Positions 1 through 7,115 of a stretch of 10,933 nucleotides of DNA are shown piece after piece (within the stretch, counting starts at the first letter, position 1; each line of letters begins with the position of its first letter). The position numbers and the translations under genes were made by a program. The notes beneath the pieces were generated by a model that did no database searches, was not told where the DNA came from, and saw only the letters and a program-made list of their open reading frames with translations. The stretch spans positions 1 to 10,933 of the forward strand of contig WRNP01000050.1 of NCBI GenBank assembly GCA_009776515.1. The letters are read 5' to 3'. The stretch is from Dehalococcoidia bacterium. Its GTDB lineage: Bacteria > Chloroflexota > Dehalococcoidia > Dehalococcoidales > UBA1222.

Positions 1-944
1 TTTTTGAGCCATATCTCTATTTCCGTGCCCGCTGCATCGCCAGACAGGGCCCTCATTTTCATGTGGTAGGTGCCGTCGCCGATGGTGCCGAAAATGTCTT
101 TTGTCAGGCTGCCCGTGCTGCCACTCGTGTTCGCCGGTGTACTGCTGGGCGTTGATACACTGGCTGACGTCGGTGTACTGCTGGGTGTTGGCATACTGGC
201 TGACGCCGATGCGCTGACACTGATGTTTGGAGCTGTTGATGAGTTGCCAGTAGTGGGCCTGCTTGACGGATCGTAGGAAATGATTCCACCCTGTTGTCTG
301 ATCATGGAAATGGTATAGCCGTTTCGATCATATTTGATTTGAAGCTGGATCTCATATCCGCTTTCAACCGAATTCCGTCCCACCACGCCGATGCCGCTTG
401 GGCCATTGAAGTCTATGACATCGCTCAGTTGCAGGAAGCCGTCAACGTTGCACAGATAGATGAAATAATCCCACATTTCATCGTTCTGTTGTGTGCCGGA
501 AACCTTGTATTCGATTTCCTTTCTGGTAGCGCCGTTTTCTATGGACGTGGATACGCGTGTGACCGTGCGCTCCTCGCCCAGTACCAGCTTGACGGAGGGG
601 ATTTTGTCTTTGCCGATTTCGTAGTAGTCAGCTTTGGCTGTTTTGTCTACGATGTTCATCGCGCAAGTACTAAGCAGAACAACTCCTATGATCACGGCAA
701 CGAGACAAACACCGATTACAGACAAGATAAGGGGCAACCTGCTTTTTTTATTTTTGGGAGCAATGGGCGCAGGGGCATATTGTTGCTGATATTGCGGTTG
801 GGGCTGGTATGGTTGCGCCTGCGGTCTAGGCTGTTGCGGCTGAGATGGTGTCTGCTGGGCAGATTGCTGCTGTGTCCCGCAGGAAGCGCAGAACTTCACA
901 GTATCGCCAAGCTGTGCGCCGCAGCTTATGCAAAATTTTGCCAT
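1..944 (-). CDS. Zinc-ribbon, single-pass membrane protein with Ser/Thr/Pro-rich linker (3' end outside window)
   Basis: The frame is open from ATG at 944 to the window edge, 314 codons without a stop, so the C-terminus is missing. An ideal ribosome binding site (AGGAGG, 956-951) precedes the ATG. The N-terminus is a cytoplasmic zinc ribbon with two CxxC knuckles (C5/C8 and C19/C22). A Gln/Pro/Tyr-rich linker (about 25-63), a basic KNKK stop and one hydrophobic helix (about 70-93) follow, then an extracellular domain (about 97-220) and a Ser/Thr/Pro-rich low-complexity stretch (about 230-275). A further folded segment begins before the edge. This architecture is common in Clostridia, usually annotated only as 'zinc-ribbon domain-containing protein'. 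Function is unknown; a role in sensing or at the cell envelope is inference. A 12-residue TPSSTP-type unit is repeated in the linker. Transcription probably starts near 1188, giving a long leader. Confidence 0.88.
   Translation of the reverse strand, partial: MAKFCISCGAQLGDTVKFCASCGTQQQSAQQTPSQPQQPRPQAQPYQPQPQYQQQYAPAPIAPKNKKSRLPLILSVIGVCLVAVIIGVVLLSTCAMNIVDKTAKADYYEIGKDKIPSVKLVLGEERTVTRVSTSIENGATRKEIEYKVSGTQQNDEMWDYFIYLCNVDGFLQLSDVIDFNGPSGIGVVGRNSVESGYEIQLQIKYDRNGYTISMIRQQGGIISYDPSSRPTTGNSSTAPNISVSASASASMPTPSSTPTSASVSTPSSTPANTSGSTGSLTKDIFGTIGDGTYHMKMRALSGDAAGTEIEIWLK
137..208. repeat. Two-copy 36-bp tandem repeat inside the zinc-ribbon gene
   Basis: Copies at 137-172 and 173-208 match at most positions (both start GTGTACTGCTGGG on the plus strand). 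The 36-bp period equals 12 codons and keeps the minus-strand frame, encoding two TPSSTP-containing units of the Ser/Thr/Pro linker. Confidence 0.8.
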
Positions 945-1188
945 GGTTTCCCTCCTAAAGAAACTATTGTCTCATATAATGATTTGCGAAAGTGCGATAT
1001 GGGCATCAACGCCTCTGGAATGATGTTAATTATCATGGGGGTTCGTATCAGGACAGTGCTACCTGCCCCGTGAGGTAGTAATTCTCCCCCAGTTTGCGGA
1101 TTTGCCCAAGGGCTGTGCTTAGAGCCATATTCAAATAGCCTGTAGCTATAATTACAGATACCTGACCAATTCTTGCTCATTGTTAAAG
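945..1188 (-). promoter_or_regulatory. Long, foldable 5' leader of the zinc-ribbon gene (unidentified)
   Basis: If the promoter at 1195-1203 is used, about 244 nt precede the start codon. Three successive stem-loops can be drawn on the minus strand. The first is CTGTA/TACAG within 1140-1157. The second is ATTTG/CAAAT (1136-1132 with 1104-1100) enclosing GGCT/AGCC. The third is a perfect CTACCT/AGGTAG hairpin (1078-1059), itself enclosed by GGGGG/CCCCC (1089-1085 with 1040-1036). The ribosome binding site follows downstream. I could not match the sequence to the riboswitch consensus motifs I know (T-box, cobalamin, SAM, c-di-GMP, ydaO, ZTP). A minus-strand reading frame of 84 codons starting at 1180 lies in it but has no clear ribosome binding site and runs past the real ATG, so I do not call it. 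Confidence 0.4.
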
Positions 1189-1194
1189 CGTTGC

Positions 1195-1218
1195 ATTATA
1201 ACACGCATCTGGTACGCA
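1195..1218 (-). promoter_or_regulatory. Extended -10 promoter for the zinc-ribbon gene
   Basis: The minus strand reads TGTTATAAT, a perfect -10 hexamer (1200-1195) with the extended TGn element (1203-1201). A weak TTGGAT could serve as -35 with an 18-bp spacer. The expected start of transcription is near 1188. Confidence 0.6.
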
Positions 1219-1265
1219 ATCCAAGTATTTTCATTTGATTTTGGGCGTGCAAGGGGGCTTTAATC

Positions 1266-1309
1266 CTTAAAAATACAAACTTCACCGATTGTGCAATCGG
1301 ATTTTTAAG
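1266..1309 (+). terminator. Orphan intrinsic terminator / A-stem-T hairpin
   Basis: A 7-bp stem with a 2-nt loop (CCGATTG-TG-CAATCGG, 1285-1300) is followed at once by ATTTTTAAG (1301-1309). The upstream CTTAAAAAT (1266-1274) is its exact complement, so the stem can extend after a 10-nt bulge. The geometry fits a plus-strand intrinsic terminator, but no plus-strand gene is visible upstream. It may end a short RNA or insulate hemW. Confidence 0.55.
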
Positions 1310-1342
1310 ACCCCAGATAGTGCTGGCCTCGGGCGCGGCATC

Positions 1343-1437
1343 ATATTAATCCGCCGCCTATGTCTTGCGCTTTTTGATGCCCAGCTTAGCATGCTAGAGT
1401 GCAATTATTGCGAAAGACTTAACTTGCGGATTAATAT
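1343..1437. repeat. Perfect 12-bp inverted repeat flanking the hemW promoter region
   Basis: ATATTAATCCGC at 1343-1354 and its exact reverse complement GCGGATTAATAT at 1426-1437 are separated by 71 bp. The right arm ends 19 bp before the -10 hexamer, in the -35 region of the hemW promoter. This is compatible with an operator pair or a looping site; function is inferred. Confidence 0.6.
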
Positions 1438-1453
1438 TATGAGGCGGGCAATC

Positions 1454-1462
1454 TGCTATAAT
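1454..1462 (+). promoter_or_regulatory. Extended -10 promoter for hemW
   Basis: TGCTATAAT (1454-1462) contains a perfect -10 hexamer and the TGn extension. There is no convincing -35 at 16-18 bp; that region is the right arm of the inverted repeat. The predicted start near 1469 would leave only about 8 nt before the hemW ATG. Confidence 0.55.
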
Positions 1463-1476
1463 TTAACATAATTCAG

Positions 1477-2610
1477 ATGACAGAGCTCGCCCTTTATATT
1501 CATATCCCTTTCTGTCGTTGCCGTTGTCACTACTGCTCGTTTGTATCTACGGCAGGGCGCATGGCGGAGATGCCGGCATATGTGTGCGCCCTCATAGGCG
1601 AAATCAACCTCAGGCGGCGCACGGGGGCGCTGGTGAAGACTATCTATTTTGGTGGGGGTACGCCCAGTTTGCTTAGTGCTTCACAGGTGGGGGAGATTCT
1701 CGCGGCTGTAAGAGCAAACTACGCTGTGGCGGAGGGAGCCGAGATAACACTGGAGGCTAATCCGGGCACTATCGATAAGGAGTATTTACAGAATCTACGC
1801 CAGGGTGGGATAAATCGTCTCAGCCTAGGTGTGCAGAGCCTGGACGGAGGCGAGCTTGAATTTCTGGGACGGCAGCATGGCACAGCGGAGGCTCTGGCGG
1901 CTGTGTGCCAGGCGCGTGCGGCAGGTTTCGATAATCTCAGTCTGGATTTTATCTACGGCTTGCCGGGAAGGTCTATCCGGAAATGGCGAGTGATGCTACG
2001 TGAGATCATTGCGCTTGGGGCGGAACACCTTTCGCTTTACGCTTTGACTGTGGAGGAAGGTACGATGTTGGCGGAGTTGGCGAGATGCGGCGCGATGGCC
2101 TTGCCTGATCCCGATGCTACTGCTCGGGAGTACGAGGTCGCCTGCCGGGTACTTGCCCAGGCCGGTTACCAGCAGTACGAGATTTCCAATTGGGCGCGCC
2201 AGGGGTACTCTAGTCGACATAATATGACTTATTGGACCGGCGGGGAATACCTGGGCCTAGGTTGCGGGGCTCATTCCTTTGGGGGTGGTGTGCGGTATGC
2301 TGCGACGGAAAACCTAGATGCCTATCTTGTGGCGTTAGGGGCGGGGTGCCTGAGCGAGCTAACCGAAGAGGTACTCACGCCGCGCCTGGCACTTAGTGAG
2401 GCGATGATGCTGGGGCTCCGCCTGAATTCCGGGGTAGCGGTGGATGACATCCGGACGCGTTTTGGGATAGACTTACATGAATGCTTTAAAACAGAGATTA
2501 AGGAGCTTGTGGCGCTGGGCCTCCTTGAGTCAGACAATAGGCACCTTAAGCTTACGCTTCAAGGTAGGCTTCTGGGCAATGAGGTGTTTTTAAGGTTTAT
2601 GCCGCCGTAA
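1477..2610 (+). CDS. hemW: HemW, radical SAM heme chaperone
   Basis: This 377-residue protein has the normal length of the HemW family, often mis-annotated as oxygen-independent coproporphyrinogen III oxidase. HemW binds heme and a 4Fe-4S cluster plus S-adenosylmethionine and is thought to deliver heme to membrane hemoproteins. Visible motifs are the radical SAM CxxxCxxC cluster (C13, C17, C20), GGGTP (59-63) for SAM binding, and HNMTYW (248-253), the HNxxYW motif typical of HemW. The typical C-terminal HemN_C domain follows. The ATG at 1477 fits the family N-terminus (short lead-in to YIHIPFC). No Shine-Dalgarno sequence is visible before it, and the predicted leader is only about 8 nt. lepA follows 36 bp downstream on the same strand, probably in the same operon. 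Confidence 0.93.
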   Translation: MTELALYIHIPFCRCRCHYCSFVSTAGRMAEMPAYVCALIGEINLRRRTGALVKTIYFGGGTPSLLSASQVGEILAAVRANYAVAEGAEITLEANPGTIDKEYLQNLRQGGINRLSLGVQSLDGGELEFLGRQHGTAEALAAVCQARAAGFDNLSLDFIYGLPGRSIRKWRVMLREIIALGAEHLSLYALTVEEGTMLAELARCGAMALPDPDATAREYEVACRVLAQAGYQQYEISNWARQGYSSRHNMTYWTGGEYLGLGCGAHSFGGGVRYAATENLDAYLVALGAGCLSELTEEVLTPRLALSEAMMLGLRLNSGVAVDDIRTRFGIDLHECFKTEIKELVALGLLESDNRHLKLTLQGRLLGNEVFLRFMPP

Positions 2611-2646
2611 TAAACTGCAGTTGGGGCGGCAAATAAATGATTACCA

Positions 2647-4482
2647 ATGAGTTGCAAGGCAATGGATCAGAAAAATATTCGCAATTTTTGCATCATCGCC
2701 CATATTGACCATGGTAAGTCCACTTTGGCTGACCGGTTGATTGAGATGACCGGGGCTCTCCGGCCGGAGGAGATGAGCGAGCAGGTGATGGACAGTATGG
2801 AGCTTGAGCGCGAGCGGGGCATTACCATCAAAGCTAAGGCCATTCGGCTGAACTACCGCCGTGCGGATGGGGAGGGCTTTCTGCTTAACCTCATCGATAC
2901 TCCCGGCCATGTGGACTTTTCATATGAGGTGTCGCGTACCTTAGCAGCCTGCGAAGGGGCGGTGCTGGTGGTAGATGCCACCCAGGGCATTCAGGCTCAG
3001 ACGTTGGCTAATGTCTATTTAGCCATGGAACATAATTTGGAGATCATCCCTGTCCTCAACAAGGTAGACCTCCCCGGAGCCGAGATTGACCGAGTGATGG
3101 CTGAGGTGAAAAGTGTGTTGGGATATGGCGAAGAAGCGGTGCTCAAGATATCCGCCAAGACCGGCTTCGGTGTGTCGGGGTTGCTGGAGGCGGTTGTTGC
3201 GCGCATACCTGAGCCTAAAGGAGCTCCAGAACGCCCTCTGCGTGCCCTGATTTTTGATTCCCATTACGATCGCTACCGAGGTGTCATCGCATATTTACGG
3301 GTCATAGACGGGACGATCAGGCGCGGCGATCGCCTTAGGCTTATGGCGGCGGGCACTGAGATGGAAGTGCTGGAGGCGGGATTCTTTAATCCCAAAGAAT
3401 GCCCCGTGGACGAACTGGGCACGGGGGAGGTGGGCTACGTCGCCACTGGCCTCAAGCAGGTAGGTGATTGTCCCGTGGGTGATACCGTGACGGCGAGCGC
3501 GCGCTCGGCAGAGACGGCCTTGCCGGGCTATCGCCCCGCCAAGCCCATGGTATTTGCCGGCATCTATCCCACCCAGGCCAATGATTACCAGGAGCTCCGC
3601 GAGGCCATGGAGAAGCTTAAGCTGAATGATGCTTCGTTGACCTACGAGCCGGAGAATAGTCCTCTTATGGGTCACGGTTTTCGTTGTGGCTTTCTGGGGT
3701 TGCTTCACATGGATATTGTCTATGAGCGCCTGGAGCGGGAGTTTGGGCTGTCGCTGGTGGTAACCGCGCCGGGGGTGAGATACCTTATTACCAAGACCGG
3801 CGGTGAGCGGATAACCGTCATCAATCCATCGGAGCTACCAGAACCTAGCGAGATTGCCATTATGGAAGAGCCGTGGGTGAAAGTCAGCATCATCTCGCCT
3901 GCTGCCTTTATTGGCCCCATTATGGAACTGGTGCGCGCCAGCGGCGGTAACCACCGCAATACCCATTTTCTGGGTATAGCAGTGGGGACGGAGGGAGCTC
4001 AGCGAGTACAGCTTGACTATGATATGCCGCTACGCACCATACTGACCACCTTTTATGATCAACTGAAAAGCCGCTCACGGGGATATGCTTCGCTGGACTA
4101 TGAGTTTGAGGGCTACCGCGAGACGCGTCTGGTAAAAATAGATGTCCTGGTGAACGATGAGATGGTGGATGCCTTTAGCCGCATTGTGCCGCCGGCTGAG
4201 GTGCAGGAGGTGGGCCGGGCGCTGGTACACAAACTAAAAGAAGTCATCCCGCGACAGCTCTTCGCTGTACCCATCCAAGCTGCGGTAGGCGGGCGCATCG
4301 TGGCACGCATGGATATAGCCGCTAAGCGCAAGGATGTGTTGGCTAAATGCTATGGCGGTGACATCACCCGCAAGCGCAAGCTGTTGGAGAAACAGAAAGA
4401 GGGCAAGAAGAAGATGAAAAACATCGGGCGGGTTGAGGTGCCCAAGGAAGCCTTTCTAAGTCTTCTTAAAACCGATTTCTAA
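2647..4482 (+). CDS. lepA: Elongation factor 4 (LepA), ribosome back-translocase GTPase
   Basis: The 611-residue product matches the length and domain order of LepA, a ribosome-binding translational GTPase. The G motifs are all present: AHIDHGKST (18-26), the RERGITIKAKAI switch I, DTPGH (84-88), NKVD (138-141) and SAK (169-171). Domain II, EF-G-like domains III and V, and the LepA-specific basic C-terminal domain follow; the latter includes AVGGRIVARMDIAAKRKDVL, a GGDITRKRKLLEKQ segment and KKKMK. The start is uncertain. ATG 2647 has no evident ribosome binding site; ATG 2662 gives MDQKNIRNF, closer to typical LepA N-termini, with AAGG very near. It follows hemW by 36 bp. In many Firmicutes lepA precedes hemW, so the order here is reversed. 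Confidence 0.95.
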   Translation: MSCKAMDQKNIRNFCIIAHIDHGKSTLADRLIEMTGALRPEEMSEQVMDSMELERERGITIKAKAIRLNYRRADGEGFLLNLIDTPGHVDFSYEVSRTLAACEGAVLVVDATQGIQAQTLANVYLAMEHNLEIIPVLNKVDLPGAEIDRVMAEVKSVLGYGEEAVLKISAKTGFGVSGLLEAVVARIPEPKGAPERPLRALIFDSHYDRYRGVIAYLRVIDGTIRRGDRLRLMAAGTEMEVLEAGFFNPKECPVDELGTGEVGYVATGLKQVGDCPVGDTVTASARSAETALPGYRPAKPMVFAGIYPTQANDYQELREAMEKLKLNDASLTYEPENSPLMGHGFRCGFLGLLHMDIVYERLEREFGLSLVVTAPGVRYLITKTGGERITVINPSELPEPSEIAIMEEPWVKVSIISPAAFIGPIMELVRASGGNHRNTHFLGIAVGTEGAQRVQLDYDMPLRTILTTFYDQLKSRSRGYASLDYEFEGYRETRLVKIDVLVNDEMVDAFSRIVPPAEVQEVGRALVHKLKEVIPRQLFAVPIQAAVGGRIVARMDIAAKRKDVLAKCYGGDITRKRKLLEKQKEGKKKMKNIGRVEVPKEAFLSLLKTDF

Positions 4483-4895
4483 CCAACTTCGGCGTATACA
4501 GACGAAGAACATCAGACTCCGCTTCGGAGGGGTCTGTACGTGGCGGCTGTGTCGCCGTGATTGGGCGGTGCCTTTGCTGCAGTAACCAAAAGCATGGCGT
4601 TCGCTGCGAGAGAAAGGCGGATGCCCAGGGAGTTGAGAGCCCGTGAGTTGTTTTTGATATTCACTCAATTCTATTGGGGAGTTACCTCATTGAATCATGT
4701 AGGCGCGCACTCCACTGGAGGGCGATCCTGGCGTAGATACGATGTCAAATCCGTACTTGGCTAATTCTGCGCCCAAATCATCGTCCTCAAAAAAGCTAGG
4801 CACCGTCAAGAATTAAGCGCAATTTATGTACAGTGCCTGCGGTTCGACAGGTAATCGGCTGTCGGCACGATAATAGGTTTGGGGTTGGGTCTAAG
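4483..4895. other. Intergenic region between lepA and the radical SAM gene
   Basis: It holds an imperfect hairpin just after lepA (about 4513-4535; CTCCG-CTT-CGGAG core with flanking CAGA/TCTG) that lacks a T-run, so it is at best a weak terminator. A possible coding remnant lies on the minus strand at 4687-4809. No convincing promoter is visible for the downstream gene. Plus-strand reading frames here have unnatural composition and are not called. Confidence 0.5.
4687..4809 (-). pseudogene. Possible small gene or C-terminal gene remnant (40 codons)
   Basis: From TTG 4809 to TGA 4687 the minus strand encodes an acidic, protein-like sequence with a FFEDDDLGAELAKYGFDIV core, ending GVRAYMIQ. 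The composition looks like a real protein end, unlike other frames here. There is no ribosome binding site, and an in-frame TAA lies just upstream (4815-4813). Upstream sequence in another frame (KLRLILDGA) also looks protein-like, suggesting a frameshifted remnant. Family not recognised. Confidence 0.3.
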
Positions 4896-5762
4896 ATGCA
4901 CTATGCGGATTACAAAACTATACTTTCCCCCCAAAATGGGATGAATATCTACCGCGGTTGCAGCCACGGTTGTATTTACTGCGATAGCCGGAGCGCATGT
5001 TATCAGATGAACCACGATTTTGAAGATATTGAAGTGAAGCGAGGTGCTCCCGCAATTTTGGAGACGCAACTACGTCGCAAAAGGAAGCCCGGCATGATCA
5101 GCACGGGGGCCATGTGCGATCCCTATATCCATCTCGAAAACGAATTGCAGATCACCAGACAGTGCCTAGCGCTGATAGCAAGCTATAAGTATGGCTTGGC
5201 CATTCAGACAAAATCAGCCAGAATCCTGCGCGATATGGATATTCTCAAGGAAATCAACACCAATGCCAAATGCGTGGTACAAACAACGCTGACCACTTAT
5301 GATGAAGATCTGTGCCTGAAGGTTGAGCCTAACGTGTCTACCACTAAAGAACGCTATCGTGTTTTGGAAGCCATGAAAGATGAGGGCATACCCACTTTGG
5401 TATGGCTGTGTCCTACACTGCCTTTCATCAATGATACCGAGGAAAATTTGCGAGGCCTGCTTGATTACTGCATCAAGGCGAAGGTGCGCGGCATTTTATG
5501 TTTTGGCTTTGGCGTGACCATGCGTGCGGGCAACCGAGAGTATTTTTATCGGAAGTTAGATGAACAGTTCCCGGGGATAAAACAGCAGTACATCAGTCAT
5601 TTTGGCAATTCGTATGAATGCAACAGTCCTCACAGTAGTCGCCTGATGACCGTTTTCCAAGATATGTGCCGGCAACAAGCTATCCTTTATAAGGCAAGCG
5701 ACATCTTTGCATATTTGCGAAGTCTTGAGCCTGAAGGGCGGCAGATGGCGTTGTTTCAATAA
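4896..5762 (+). CDS. SPL-like radical SAM protein (COG1533 'DNA repair photolyase' group)
   Basis: The product from ATG 4896 is 288 residues. It carries the radical SAM motif GCSHGCIYCD with Cys22, Cys26 and Cys29 (CxxxCxxC). The context NIYRGCSHGCIYC and the following STGAMCDPY segment are characteristic of the SplB-related COG1533 group, whose best known member, spore photoproduct lyase, reverses UV thymine dimers. The substrate of this subgroup is generally unknown, so lesion repair is inference. The frame can be extended to an ATG at 4833, but those 21 residues resemble no family N-terminus; ATG 4896 puts the cluster at the usual distance. The C-terminus ends QMALFQ, resembling the bacterial sliding-clamp-binding consensus QLxLF. 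It appears to be transcribed alone. Confidence 0.85.
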   Translation: MHYADYKTILSPQNGMNIYRGCSHGCIYCDSRSACYQMNHDFEDIEVKRGAPAILETQLRRKRKPGMISTGAMCDPYIHLENELQITRQCLALIASYKYGLAIQTKSARILRDMDILKEINTNAKCVVQTTLTTYDEDLCLKVEPNVSTTKERYRVLEAMKDEGIPTLVWLCPTLPFINDTEENLRGLLDYCIKAKVRGILCFGFGVTMRAGNREYFYRKLDEQFPGIKQQYISHFGNSYECNSPHSSRLMTVFQDMCRQQAILYKASDIFAYLRSLEPEGRQMALFQ

Positions 5763-5879
5763 CCGCCTGAATGATCATGCGAGGTGGGTTGGGGCAATAG
5801 TACACTGCGCCAAGCATGCACTAGCAAAACAATATGCAAAAGTAGTAGAATAAAGCCATTACCTTCAAATGATGAGAGT

Positions 5880-6986
5880 ATGAGTTCCTTTTTCAAAAAG
5901 TACGCCCGCTACTTTTATCTCATCATCGCCACTGTTATTGTTCTGTGGGTTTTCTACACTTGGCGACAGCTCTTCCTGCCTTTCATTGTTGGATTAGCAC
6001 TGGCATATATTATGCTTCCGCTGGTGAGATGGGTCGAGCGAAGCTTGCCGGGGAAGAGCCGCCGCTGGGTCAAAGCCAAACGGATTGTGGCTATTATTAT
6101 TGTAGCCCTGACGGTTCTCACTGTGATAGGGGTTGCCATCTTCTTCGCCGTCAACCGCTTTGCCAATGATTCCTCTGGCATGATTGAAAATGCCTCGCAA
6201 TTTATCGATAAGGCTCTTTCCAATGTTCAGGAATGGCTAAGCTCTATGGGTGCAGGATTATCCGAGTCATGGCAGGAAAGATTGGATGATACTGCGGCCA
6301 ATCTGGGCAACATCGTCGATGATGCCCTGGAAGGGTTGCTTGCCAACAGCGGTGGGATGATCTCGTCTTCGTTTGGTGTCGTTATGAGCTTCGCGGCGTT
6401 GCCGCTTTTCCTATTTTATCTACTGAAAGATGCTGAAAAGATAAAGCGCGGTATATTCGGCAGTCTGTCGCCGAATGTTGCCTGCCATGCTCAGCGCATC
6501 TTTGGTATCATTGAGCGTACGTTGGGTCGTTACCTCCGAGCCCAACTCATACTCGGTATGGTTGTCGGCTTGATGACACTCATTGGGCTTTTGTTCATCG
6601 CGCCCGGGGTAGCTATTCCCTTGGCAATGGTCAACGGCCTCTTTGAAATGATTCCGACATTCGGGCCAATTATCGGCGGCGTTATCATGGCAATTGTTGT
6701 GCTGGCCGTTGCGCCGGATAAGGTCATATGGGCCATCTTCCTCGCTGTCCTAGTGCAGCTCCTGGAAAACAACTTTCTTGTTCCCCGTATTCAGGCAGCT
6801 ACCATGCGCCTACATCCGGCGGCGGTGCTGTTCCTTATAGTCGCAGGGAGCTACTTATGGGGCTTTTGGGGATTGGTGTTCATCGTGCCTATCGTTTCCA
6901 CGCTCATTGACGTTTTTAAATATGTCCACGCTTTAGGCTCACCAGCAGTCGTTGCAGAAACACCTCCTGCAGAAGACACTTCATGA
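5880..6986 (+). CDS. AI-2E family transporter (multi-pass permease)
   Basis: The 368-residue protein belongs to the AI-2E/YdbO-YtvI family of membrane proteins, variously linked to autoinducer or ion export; the substrate here is unknown. It has two N-terminal helices (about 10-45), a third (about 68-92) and a hydrophilic amphipathic loop (about 93-155). A C-terminal group of helices contains the family signatures LFEMIPTFGPIIGG, NNFLVPRI and LHPAAVLFLIVAGSYLWG. I chose ATG 5880 because it begins MSSFFKKYARYF, a normal start with a weak GAGAG ribosome binding site. Upstream in-frame sequence back to a GTG at 5784 does not look like protein. It lies 117 bp after the radical SAM gene and converges on the sirtuin gene. 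Confidence 0.9.
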   Translation: MSSFFKKYARYFYLIIATVIVLWVFYTWRQLFLPFIVGLALAYIMLPLVRWVERSLPGKSRRWVKAKRIVAIIIVALTVLTVIGVAIFFAVNRFANDSSGMIENASQFIDKALSNVQEWLSSMGAGLSESWQERLDDTAANLGNIVDDALEGLLANSGGMISSSFGVVMSFAALPLFLFYLLKDAEKIKRGIFGSLSPNVACHAQRIFGIIERTLGRYLRAQLILGMVVGLMTLIGLLFIAPGVAIPLAMVNGLFEMIPTFGPIIGGVIMAIVVLAVAPDKVIWAIFLAVLVQLLENNFLVPRIQAATMRLHPAAVLFLIVAGSYLWGFWGLVFIVPIVSTLIDVFKYVHALGSPAVVAETPPAEDTS

Positions 6987-7012
6987 GCAACAGCTAGCAA
7001 ACACTGAGGCAA

Positions 7013-7051
7013 CTAGCAAGGCTTGGCAATATTGCACTCGCTAGCGGTTTT
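7013..7051 (+). terminator. Possible terminator of the AI-2E gene
   Basis: CTAGC (7013-7017) pairs with GCTAG (7040-7044) around a perfect GCAATATTGC palindrome (7026-7035). CGG and four Ts follow. The T-run is short, so it is only a moderate terminator, but the position between convergent genes is right. Confidence 0.4.
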
Positions 7052-7115
7052 CCTAAGTCGCCTTGTACTGCTGATAGCCTTATGCCCAAGATCATGCGTT
7101 TTTATGTACTGAATT

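Noticed and set aside
294..1073. 259-codon plus-strand frame
   Set aside because: It is antisense to the zinc-ribbon gene, which has a strong ribosome binding site, CxxC motifs and a membrane helix; the plus frame is low-complexity Arg/Leu-rich in places.
926..1180. 84-codon minus-strand frame in the zinc-ribbon leader
   Set aside because: No ribosome binding site, and it overlaps the true start in another frame; the region is better explained as an untranslated leader.
1289..1471. 60-codon plus-strand frame upstream of hemW
   Set aside because: It starts at a TTG inside the terminator stem, has no ribosome binding site and spans the hemW promoter.
5784..5879. N-terminal extension of the AI-2E transporter from GTG 5784
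   Set aside because: The 32 extra residues are hydrophilic and unlike the family; ATG 5880 gives a normal start.
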